Shown: piece after piece, positions 11,425 through 21,155 of the stretch
Position numbering within the stretch: the first letter of the stretch is position 1
Layout: each line of letters begins with the position of its first letter
Source of the DNA: Zoroaster sp. YZ-2022
Lineage: Eukaryota; Echinodermata; Asteroidea; Forcipulatida; Zoroasteridae
Direction of reading: 5' to 3'
NCBI GenBank assembly: GCA_029582265.1
Contig: CM055816.1
Coordinates: 34,421,049-34,485,048, forward strand
DNA length: 64,000 nt
Position numbers and translations under genes: made by a program
The notes under the pieces: model-generated
The model's database searches: none
What the model was told of the DNA's origin: nothing
Seen by the model: the letters and a program-made list of their open reading frames with translations, nothing else

Positions 11425-11628
11425 TGAGCTGCTCTTGAAAATAAAAATAATTGCTCTGGAAAATATAAATAGCCGCTCTGGAAAATAAAAATAGCCGCTC
11501 TGGAAAATAAAAATAGCTGCTCTTGAAAATAAAAATAGCTGCTCTCGAAAATAAAAATAACTGCTCTTGAAAATAAAAATAACTGCTCTCGAAAATAAAA
11601 ATAGCTGCTCTTGAAAATAAAATAGCGA
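11425..11628 (-). repeat. Right subterminal array of 22-bp motif
   Basis: Eight to nine units of AAAATAAAAATAGCTGCTCT in the orientation opposite to the left array, so the element's ends form very long imperfect inverted repeats. Confidence 0.85.
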
Positions 11629-11745
11629 TGGCACTAATGGGCTTTCGTAGGATTAGGATTGGTAATAAAAAAATTAAAAATGGTATATATATATAATTAA
11701 CTTATGATTTGTTTATATTTTTGTTTGTTGTGTGTAAAACTTACT

Positions 11746-11916
11746 TAGTGTATAGCTTATGGTGTTATTATTATTCCCCTTGAGATATTATTGTCTGAGG
11801 TGCTAGTGTATAGCTTGAGGTGTTATTATTCCCCTTGAGATATTATTGTCTGAGGGGCTAGTGTATAGCTTATGGTGTTATTATTATTCCCATTGAGATA
11901 TTATTGTCTGAGGCGC
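11746..11916. repeat. Three-unit tandem repeat of 55-58 bp
   Basis: Units start at 11746, 11804 and 11859, each with TAGTGTATAGCTT, CCCCTTGAGATATTATTGTC and TGAGG. Unit 2 lacks one ATT triplet. Recent local duplication. Confidence 0.92.
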
Positions 11917-12290
11917 TGTAATTTTTAAAAAGATAAATAATTTTCAGTTTAAATTTAGGAAAGAGTTCCACGCTAGAATGAATCTACAAAATCTATTGCA
12001 TTTTGACAATGTTTTCTTGATTGACACCACGTAATATTAGCCGATACTTTTGGTTGTTTTAAATCTTGATTCAAAGAGAATAATCATACTCGTAGAAGCA
12101 AGTTTGCCAACATTAACAATGTTGTACCTTCCCTTTGATAGTTAAAAATTGTGTTATTATTGTGATTTGGGAAGATGTATGCTTTAAATGTTAACCTGTG
12201 ATTACCGGTCCCGTGCCAATAGAAAAACAATATACCTTCAATGTGAACATTTAATCTCGTTTTCTGAAAACAGACATTTAGTAAAGACTA
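11917..12290. other. Non-coding, AT-rich
   Basis: No feature supported. Confidence 0.4.
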
Positions 12291-12293
12291 TTT

Positions 12294-12385
12294 GCGGTGA
12301 CACTATGTGAAATTCTCAATCGAAAATTTCACATGGTGTCACGTACAGCAAATTGTCTTTATCCTCTTCACAATGCAAAGCCAGA
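12294..12385. repeat. R2 repeat, folded short copy
   Basis: GTGACACTATGTGAAATTCT is the inverted counterpart of AATTTCACATGGTGTCAC, separated by only a few bases (CAATCGA). It continues into the usual R2 end (TTATCCTCTTCACAATGCAA). It looks like the 8.4-kb double copy with the centre deleted. Confidence 0.7.
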
Positions 12386-12815
12386 TATTTTTGTTTTAAA
12401 GATCAAATATCTTACAAACATGCTAACAAAGTTTTTACGTGCACACGTGAGCCATTCAATCCCAAAACGTGTGCAAACTACAGTATGAAAACCCTAATTG
12501 GCCTTCAGAAAAGTATTAAAACCATCAAGTCAGTTCACAAGGATAACAATTGACAACTGCATTGATCGACCTAAGGAATTACAATGGATTGAAGCCAGTA
12601 CGCCCTATACACTTTTAGTAACATGTATGTATTAATAATGTAAAACAAAATCTGTGAAAGTTTCAGATTATTTCGTGGTGTCGTTAACGAGAAACTCATA
12701 ATATGGAATTTACGTCTCCGGAGGACAATATTAGTTTCAGAAGAAAACGATTGCACCTAAGACAGAAATAATTCAACTTTACACCTCGTAAGTTTAATTC
12801 AAAACAGGTGATTAC
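12386..12815. other. Non-coding, presumed intron
   Basis: No exon or element is visible between the R2 copy and the transmembrane exon. Confidence 0.35.
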
Positions 12816-12936
12816 CTATATTTTCCTCCGAGTTTCTTGTAGAGTATGATGAAGGAGATGAAGAGGAAGAGGAAGATACCTCCGAAAATTCCTCCGATTG
12901 TTTCGACAGGGAATGCAGGTTTTTTGGTCGGCCTCG
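12816..12936 (-). CDS. Exon encoding a single transmembrane segment
   Basis: On minus, acceptor TTATGTTACAG precedes a 121-bp exon and donor GTAATC follows. The single open phase (two bases completing a codon) reads RPTKKPAFPVETIGG, then IFGGIFLFLFISFIILYKK and LGGKY. That is a short basic/Pro linker, about 20 hydrophobic residues and a Lys stop-transfer pair, the layout of a type I membrane protein exon joining ectodomain and tail. I recognise no family. It sits about 2.4 kb upstream (minus sense) of a possible terminal exon, and a transposon occupies the interval. The splice sites and hydrophobic pattern are seen; the gene itself is inferred. Confidence 0.5.
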
Positions 12937-13262
12937 CTGTAACATAATTTTAAAAAATGAAGTTAAAAACAAGACATTCATTTAAGACGATATTATTTGA
13001 CAGTCTTTTCGTTTTAAAAAATAGTTTTAATTTCGTTAATTATGTGTGTTTGTACATGTTTATGGTGTAAACAGAGGACTGACAGGCCTAACAAAACGGA
13101 ACAATAGGTCCTCGGCTGTTTGCAAATGTCCTCTGTTGAAAAACTGGAGATGCCTAAACAACGAAGGGAACAAAAGAGGGGAACAATCGCAGGTCCTCGG
13201 TTTACACCATATACAAATCATCAATAAAGAAATTATATATGATTCACTATTATATATATGAG
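12937..13262. other. Non-coding flank with a Kibi-independent inverted word
   Basis: GTTTATGGTGTAAACAGAGG (from about 13055) and CCTCGGTTTACACCATATAC (from about 13195) form the ends of a roughly 150-bp inverted repeat, possibly a tiny MITE. Nothing else is supported. Confidence 0.4.
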
Positions 13263-13436
<174 letters not shown>

Positions 13437-13752
13437 TGACTTTTCAAGGAAAACTTTATTTACAAAGCAGAACAATACAACATTACAGAATAGAAAACAA
13501 TGTTTAACAAAAAATGGTGGTTTCCAATATTACTGTAAAAAGTAACAAAACTCTGTAAACTTTGTTTAACGAAGGTAATAACAACAATACATTATATAAA
13601 GAAAGACAAAAACATTAAAAGATCAAAGCAAAACGAAATAAACAAAAGGTAGAGTGGAAGAAAGGATGAGAAAGGAAAGGAAAGGGATCCTCTAAAAGGG
13701 AGACTGCAAGCACCATGGTGTAAGCAGACTCCCCTAAAGATTCCCGGGGTGG

Positions 13753-13802
13753 GGAGCCACTGGCATTACTGGTGTGGGTCTTAAACCCACTCCAGCGGCT
13801 CC
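13753..13802 (-). other. Conserved 3' UTR stem-loop, copy A
   Basis: Outer arms GGAGCCACTGG and CCAGCGGCTCC enclose an inner GTGGG...CCCAC stem. The same structure is at 20949-20999 in copy B, where the outer arms are GAAGCCACTGG and CCAGTGGCTTC. The second base pair changes from G-C to A-T on both arms. In this class, 3' UTR hairpins are candidate sites for recognition by the element's own reverse transcriptase. Confidence 0.75.
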
Positions 13803-14528
13803 CAAATAGAAAGAAAAGAAAGGAAAAGGAAAGGAAAGGAAAGAGAGGACCCCACTCGTGAACAGTGGTAGAGACCTTGCCTCCAATCAGAGAGAGATAG
13901 GAGTAGCTGTTCACAAGGTGGGTCGAAGAGGGGGAAAGGTGGACCGAGAGGGGTCAGACAGAGAGAGAAGAGAGACATTTCAAATATAATCTTCATTTCG
14001 AAACATTTTTAAAAACCAAACATTTTTAAAAACCAAACATTACAGAAAATGACATTGTATAAATTGTGATAAAAATTAAAACTATGAAAGGCACATTCTT
14101 TTAAAAAAAAATTCCAGCGAAGTAATATGAACAATAATTATTATATAGATGAAAAAGGATTTTTGTTAAAAGGAAAGCTGGTGTATTATAACAACAATGT
14201 TTGAGTAAAATGTACATGATCGAGGTATAAAAATACAAATGGTTTTAGATAAGAAATATTGAATAAAAGCAAATATGACTTTTTGTTTAAAACGATGGAG
14301 ATATAAAATGTTTGGTTTAAAATAAAGGTACATTGAATAGATGAAAGGGCACAGTCAAAAAACAATAAAACACAAGAAGCGCTTTGTGATTTTTTTACAT
14401 TTTTTTGGAATAATTTTGTTTGGTTTTTTGGTTTGTTTAATACGAAAAGCGTATAAAAAAGGCACGTCAATAAATATAGGTAAACATAAAAAACAAACAT
14501 ACAACAGTATATTTATTTTATAAATTTT

Positions 14529-17500
14529 TTAGAAAAGCCACGTTAATTCCCCATTAACAGTTTTAACAAGTGCGTTTTTTGGGGACCATTTCTTTTCGAA
14601 GTCATTAAGATTGTTGTTAAGTTTAAAGAAATAAAAATCAAGTAGAATTTTGTTTTTCAACCGTTGTTTCCAAATTAAAATGGGATTTAAAAAGTGGCAA
14701 GTTCTATAGAGGTAATATATAACGTTCTTGCAGCTGACGATGAGATAGTTTGCGATTCGCACGGCTTGTTTGTCGCGTCTTCTGGCATGCGGAATCAGAG
14801 ACCAGTAGGTATTGAAGTTGAGAGGAAGGCTTGGAAGGAGACGGCTGATGAGGGTGTGAAGGAGCGTTAGAGCTGGTTGTACGGACGGACACAGGATGAA
14901 AAGATGCCAGATCGTTCCCTCTCCGCACCATCCGCATGAAGATGGAATGTTCTTGTTGAGATGATGAAGCACTGGCAACGACGGCAAAATGTTATGGAAC
15001 AATTTATATTGAACATCACCCTCCTTCTTCGAGGAGGGCAGTTCATAAGCTTCTTTCCAGTTTAACTCATTGGGATGGTTCAGGAAGCCGACGTCGTGCC
15101 AGTGCGTTCGTGTGTATTCTGGGAGCTCGTTGATATGTTTGTTGATTTGTTCATATATAGCTTTGGATGGTGCGGAGATTCCGTTAATGTTGGAAGACAA
15201 ACTGATTCCGAGGGGCAGATCTGGTTTTAAGTTGAAACTTGCGGGAGGAGAAGACTGGACGAGACCGTGAAGATTGAAGACATTTGGGAAGAGACGGATG
15301 ACAATAGAACGAAGACGAAGGAGTTGACGTTGGAGAAGACGAGATGAGAGTGGGCGTGGTCCGCACGTAGATTGGATGACGTCGCTGGCATCGGACCAAC
15401 GCCCACTGGATGGATGGAGGAGATGACGAACTTGTTTGAATCCGCATGCCAGGAGGCGATCAGTATCTAGATCATCGTCAGCTGCAAGAGAAGCTAGGAT
15501 AGAACTGTTAATGGGGAGATTTATGACGTGATTTGTGTTGTCGTATGCAATTATAATTTGAGCTCCGGAGGCCGTCCAAGCACGCAACACATCGCTGTAG
15601 AAACTGGGAAGGGTAACATGGGATTCAATGTTTGTTTTTAGAAAAAATAATTGAAAATCGAATTTTAAGTTTTGATAGTTCTGGAGAAAATGAGCGAAGA
15701 GGGAAAGAGAGGGGTGTGAGCGATTATTAAGAAAAGCTTGTATGCGATTAAATCTATATGTGAGGGTGCGTGCTTGGAGGCAGGTTAAACCAAGTCCCCC
15801 CTTGTCGGGTTTTTGAAGTACAAGTCGTCTCTTTAGCAGGTGTTTTGGATTGGGCCAGACAAAGTCGAAAAGCATTCCTTGGAGTTCGTCAAGGATGTAG
15901 GCAGGGGGAGAAAGGACAGCGAGGGTGTGAAAAGTTTTGGAAGCAGCAAGTTGATTACAAATAAGGACTCTGCCTTTGAAAGAGAGGGACAGGGATAGTT
16001 TTTTCCAAGAAGTCAACGTTTTTTTGAGTTTTTCTTTACATTTTTTCCAATTAAGTTGTTCATAACTAGAGTTGTTTCCTAGATGAACTCCAAGGAACTC
16101 TAGCCCCTCGCTGTTCCACAAGAAACCGAGGGGCCTATCAACCCGTCTGACCCACGATCCGGCCCATAGCCCCTGGGATTTTTTAACATTTAAACAAGCA
16201 GCAGAGGCGCGGCCGAAAAGGTCGTAAGTCTCCTCGACCGCAGCGAAACCCGCATCGGAGGTGACAAACACAGACACGTCGTCTGCGTATGCCGAAACCG
16301 AGCAGTATTTCTCCGTATCAGGAAGTTTGAAGCCACTCTTATTGATGTTAGAACGAAGTTTGTTCAAGAGTGGCTCTATAGTGATCGAGTACAGCAGTCC
16401 CGAGCGGGCACCCTGACGTATGCCCTTCTCAAAGGAGAAGGGCGACGTCAGGAGCCGCACACCTGTGATCAGGCTCTCGGAACCACTGTACAGGAGCCGT
16501 AAATGACGGAGAAACAACTCCCCAAAGCCCATGGCCCTCATTGTGTTGAAAAGATAGCAGTGGTCAACGTTGTCAAAGGCTTTTTGGTCGAGGTTGACCA
16601 CTGCTAACGGGGCGTCGTTGAGATCAGAGTACAAAATAATGTCTCGGATCAGATTGATGTTATCAAAAATCGACCGCCCCGGTACACAATAGGTTTGATC
16701 TTCGTTAACAACGCTGTGAATGCACTGTTTGAGCCTGCTGGCGAGCAACCTGGCATAAATTTTATAGTCCGTGTTAAGAAGGGAGACCGGGCGCCAATTT
16801 GCAATGTCTGAGAGGTCTCCCTTCTTCGGAATTAAAGTAATAATAGCACGAGAGAAAGAACGCGGAAGTGAGCCGGAAGTAAAGGAAAAGTTGAGGACAG
16901 AAAGAAAGTCATTTTAAGAATTGGCCAAAAGCACTGAAAAAATTCAGAACTAAGGCCATCGAGACCGGGTGATATATTTTCCAAGTTGCTCGACAGCAAG
17001 GTCAAGTTCCTCAAGAGAAAGAGGGCAGTCAAGGTCCTCCGCATCTTGAGGTTCAAGCCTATTGAGGTCCTCGGTGATTTCATCAAAAGCGCTCTCGTCA
17101 GTCGGTACCCGACTATAGAGATTTTTGTAAAAGGTGTGTATGTGGGTTTTTATTTCAATTGGGTTTTCGGTGATATTGCCAGAGGGGAGACGTATTTTAC
17201 TAATAGATTTAGATATTGAGTTGTTTTTTTCAAGGTTAAAGAAGTAGGATGTGGAAGAGTCGGTTTCATTTAAGTGTTTAAAGCGCGATCTGACGAGAGC
17301 GCCTTGAGCTTTATTTTTAAAATGTTCGTTTAGTATATTCCTTTGTTCCCGGAGGACCTCTTTGGCTTGAGACGTGAGATCTGGCGCAGTTTGTAACTTT
17401 TCAATTTTTTGGTTCAGTTCAGAAATAATCCCTCGTCTTTCTTTTGCAATTTTTTGACTATATTTTAAAGTAATAGATTTAATGTGGGACTTACCGAAGT

Positions 17501-18407
17501 CCCACCACAAGGAAAGGTTTGGAAAATTATTTTTTTCATGTTGCCAATTGGCCCAAAAGTTACAGATAATATCGTTATAAGCATTGTCGGAAAGAAGGGA
17601 GTTGTTAAATTTCAAATAGGCGCTACCCCTCTGGGTAGCAGAGGGCAGCTTAATTTGAAGAGAGATAGCAGAATGGTCAGAAAGAGTGCAAGGAATGATT
17701 TTGGAAGAAAGGACAGAGGAAAAAATAGTTTGTGGGCCGTAAAAACGGTCCAGTCTGGCTCTGGATGAGCCAGACTGAGACGAGGGATTATTTCTGAACC
17801 ATGTAAATGTTTGAACATTCGGATTGAGACTACGCCAGATATCACGCAACGACAGTGCACTCACCGCGTCGCTGAGGGCACATGCAACTTTGGGTCGATG
17901 CTCGACTGGCATACACAGACGGTCGACGACAGGGTCTTCCGTGCAGTTAAAGTCACCTCCGATGACGATGACGCCGTCGTTAGCAAGTTGAGCACAATGC
18001 TCGCGGAAGGACTGGATGGATTCTAAAGCGAGTTTGTCGTTTTGAGGAATTAAAAAGTTATAAAGATAGAAAAAGGTGTTATTAGTCTTGATTTTTGTAA
18101 AAAGAATGTGCCCATTAGAAATAATTTGTGAAGTAACAATAACTGTGTTTGTGTTTTTTTTAATCAGGGTTGTCACTCCCGACCCACGGGTGGGGCTTGG
18201 GGCACACAGGGGAGTGTATGGCCACAGTTTCCAAGAGGGACTATGTGAAGTTAGGAAATGTGTTTCCTGAAGGAATATTATTTGTGGATAATTACAAATA
18301 TTGTCAACATATGTTTTAATGGAGGCATTTTTTAAAGTGGCCGTACACCCTCCTGTGTTGAGGCTGAGTAACGACAGCGTCATCGCAAAGAGTAGTGAAA
18401 AAAACAT
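14529..18407 (-). pseudogene. Copy A ORF2: APE endonuclease / reverse transcriptase, frameshifted
   Basis: The N-terminal part (18407-16950) is an APE-type endonuclease: MTLSLLSLNTGGC (Asn), FLQETHF (Glu), VIGGDFNC (Asp/Asn) and LSDHSAI (Asp-His). The reverse transcriptase starts near SLEELDLAVEQLGK. Two compensating frame changes near 16975 and 16915 shift the reading before it resumes (16748-14529) with VNLDQKAFDNVDH, IRQGARSGLLYS (the usual RQ-CPLSG with residues lost) and catalytic AYADDVSVFV. The C-terminus has a Cys-rich CGWCGEGTIWHLFILC motif (C-x2-C-x7-H-x4-C) like L1/Tx1 ORF2. Its role would be nicking TC-repeat DNA and target-primed reverse transcription. The frameshifts and the altered RQG-S motif suggest this copy is inactive. 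Confidence 0.85.
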
Positions 18408-18421
18408 GAAGAAAAGAATGT

Positions 18422-20339
18422 TTATTTCTGTAGAGACTTTACGAGTTTCACTAGTCTCTGCTGCATGCTTTTAGACACACTTGGGTGGGTTCTGAGGGGT
18501 TTTAATTGTTTGGCTAAACCCGGCAGATTGCACGTAAATTTACGAGCAATCGGCAGGGTTTTCTTTGCTTGACAGAAGACAGGAAATGTACAAGCTCGCT
18601 GTGAGAGAGCGGGCCCTTTTCTGTGAGAACACTCTCAGAGAACGGCTCGTCGCCGTCCGTCTGAGAGTCTTCCCACATTGTCGAGTCAGTGTCGGGGTAG
18701 TTGGAGGGTGAAATGGACATAGGTGTAGGAGGGGTCTGGCTGGGTTTTGAAGTGGGCGTTGGGGCGGGTTCGGATGGGAGTGGGGATGGTTTGCTACAGC
18801 GGGTGGGTTTCGGAGGGGATTTGACTGTGAGAACAGGGGGTTTAGGAGCGGGTGGTGGGGGAGTGGATTTAGGAGCGGGTGGTGGGGGAGGGGATTTAGG
18901 AGCGGGTGGTAGGGGATGAGATTTGGGAGCGGGTGGCGGGGGAGGTGATTTGGGCGCGGGTGGTAGGGGGGAGGATTTGGGTGCAGGTAGGAGGGAGGAT
19001 TTGGGTGCAGGTGGTTGGGAGGATTTAGGGAGTGATGGGGTAAGGGAGTGTATGGTGTTAGGGAGAGGAGAGATAGTATGGTCGACGTGCATGGGTGAAG
19101 CAATGCGAACTTTCATTATTTTTTTGGGGGGAGAGGGTGCTTTGAGGGGAATTAGGAGGGGTGTTTGGCGGGTAGCGGGAGTTGGAGGGGTAATTTTACG
19201 TTTGGAAACAACATCTGAGAAAAGACGGGGGGCAGGTGGTGGAGTTCCCCAGATGTTGACGGAAGTTGAAGGGTGGGGGGGCGAAGGGATATGGGAGGGC
19301 GAGGGGATATGGGAGGGAGGGGGGATATGGGAGGGAGGGGATATGGGAGGGAGGGGGGATATGGGAGGTAGTGGGGATTTGGGAGGTAGAGGGGATATGG
19401 GAGGTAGAGGGGATATGGGAGGGAGAAGGAATGTGGGAGGTAGAGGGGATATGGGAGGGAGAAGGAACATGGGAGGTAGATGGTCTTGAGGTGGAGAGAG
19501 GTTGGGCTGGTGAGGAGGGTGGACAGTGGTAGAAGAGTGGGTAGGTTTGGTTATGAGTGCGGGTTTGGCGGTGGGATTGTGCGTTTGTGCGTTTTAGCAG
19601 GGTGTTTAGGATCGGATTTTTTATTTGCAAAGACTGGGGGTGGGTCGAGAGGATTTGAGTCATTTGTTTTGTTAGGGGCCCTACTCTTCTCACAGAAGCG
19701 AGAAATATGCCCCAGTCCGCCACAATTAAAACATTTTACAGTAAATTCAGTGGTGATGTAAACATGGTGGTTTCTCCCCGAGTGCTGAAAGGTTATGGCA
19801 CTCGGGGGTGTAATGTTCTGGGGCATAATCACATGAACCTGCCTTCTGAAAGAAAGGATGTGGGAATTTTCTTTTTTTTTACAACCCAGGGGTAGAGGCT
19901 TTACCTGAGAGACGACTTTGCAGAAAGGTGATAGCTGGTGTACGAGAACATAGTCGGGTATTTCTGAGTAAACGTTGCTTAGTGTTAGGCGTACGGTAGG
20001 CTGGACCAGGGGTGTCAACTCAAGGTAGGAGCCCTTGTATGAAAAACCAGTTTGTACAGCGTTAAGGGCTACCTGCCTCGAGTCGAAGTAAACTGCAACC
20101 CGGCCATGGGAGATTCGTGATGCTGAGTGGATGTATGCCGAAGCCAGTGTATCCGTCATGGCGTCGATGTATGCATTGACGGACACACTGGCATCGGCTT
20201 GGAATGTAACTCCACTGTTCCTATCGGGACGCAGCCCGATAGGAACAATGGGATCAGTAGGTACATTGGGGCCGGGTGCAGTCATCCCTGACCCAGCCTT
20301 TGTGTTTGTTGTGCTTGGCTGGCCATGGTGGCCAACCAA
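18422..20339 (-). pseudogene. Copy A ORF1: zinc-knuckle gag-like protein, frameshifted
   Basis: From MVGHHGQPST (20339) the first frame includes a conserved block (ASRISHGRVAVYFDSRQVAL, then LTPLVQPTVRLTLSNVYSEI) and a CCHC knuckle CFNCGGLGHISRFC (about residues 203-216). It is followed by a long low-complexity Pro/Ser region of PSHIP and APKS-type repeats (19470-18700) in another frame. The C-terminal block NLPGLAKQLKPLRTHPS is in a third frame, ending at the TAA at 18422-18424. The C-terminal block is conserved in copy B. ORF1 proteins of L1/Tx1 elements bind the element RNA. Repeat-length changes in the Pro-rich section probably caused the frame breaks. Confidence 0.75.
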
Positions 20340-20532
20340 GGTCCTATATAGAAAACGAAATGATTTTACCTAAATAAATACGAAATTGATAATAAACCCG
20401 ACAATATGAGGGGACTTATAGTAATCTATGAGTACTAAATAAACAAATGGTATAAAAAACTGTTACCATTGGGTGTTTAAAATTAACGAAAATACCAAAT
20501 TCTCCGGAGCTCAAATGCACACGTCCTATCGC

Positions 20533-20535
<3 letters not shown>

Positions 20536-20593
<58 letters not shown>
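20536..20593. repeat. (GA)n/(TC)n tract between the two Kibi-like copies
   Basis: 29 GA units separate the 5' end of copy A from the 3' end of copy B on minus. Confidence 0.97.
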
Positions 20594-20596
<3 letters not shown>

Positions 20597-20948
20597 TTCA
20601 AAGAGATTCTTTATTTACAATTCAAAACAAATTCAAATTTTACAATAAAAGAATAGTAAATAAATACATAACTTTTTGCAAATTTAGAAAACATTCATAC
20701 AGTTTTAAGTAAACAGAAAAGACCAAAAATTCAGTACATTAAAACATGTAATAGAAACAAAAAAATTTTAGTTTACAGATACACATTTTGAATACATATG
20801 AATAAGTTAATATTTTAACCAATATAACTATAAAGCTCCTCAGAAAAAGAGAAAATTCAAAGAAAAGAGGAAAGGGGTTCCAGTGCGGTGGGCTCGGCAA
20901 CACGTTTTTTGGCGTGTGCCGAACCCACCGTGGTTCCCCTGAGGTGGG

Positions 20949-20999
20949 GAAGCCACTGGCGTTACTGGTGTGGGACTTGTATCCCACTCCAGTGGCTTC
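20949..20999 (-). other. Conserved 3' UTR stem-loop, copy B
   Basis: Outer arms GAAGCCACTGG/CCAGTGGCTTC pair perfectly over 11 bp. The inner stem is GTGGG/CCCAC with loop ACTTGTAT. This is the counterpart of the copy A hairpin. Confidence 0.75.
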
Positions 21000-21155
21000 C
21001 AAAAGGAGGAGTAAGAGAAGAAAAAGAAAGAAAAGAGAGGGTGACCGAGAGTGGTCATAAAGGAGGAGCAAAATCGGTGATTTTATCCGGGTTTAAATCA
21101 GCCATGTTAGCTTGTCATTAATGATGATGAATAATGTATTATTTATGTTCCATTT

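Larger units (their letters stand above)
10495..11649 (+). mobile_element. Short integrase-type (IS3EU/Ginger-like) DNA transposon
   Basis: Perfect terminal inverted repeats TACGAAAGCCCATTAGTGCC ... complement bound 1,155 bp. GGATTA lies immediately outside each end (10489-10494 and 11650-11655) as a 6-bp target duplication. Inside each terminus is an array of a 22-bp motif in opposite orientations. The middle encodes a truncated rve-type transposase. A TAC...GTA terminus, 6-bp duplication and integrase fold fit what I recall of the eukaryotic IS3-like (IS3EU) group. Ginger elements are the alternative. The copy lacks the end of the catalytic domain, so it cannot move by itself. Confidence 0.75.

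Noticed and set aside
18701..19532. Gly-rich plus-strand proteins (GGGGDLGAGG, GYGREGIWEGG)
   Set aside because: Antisense shadows of the Pro-rich region of LINE ORF1.
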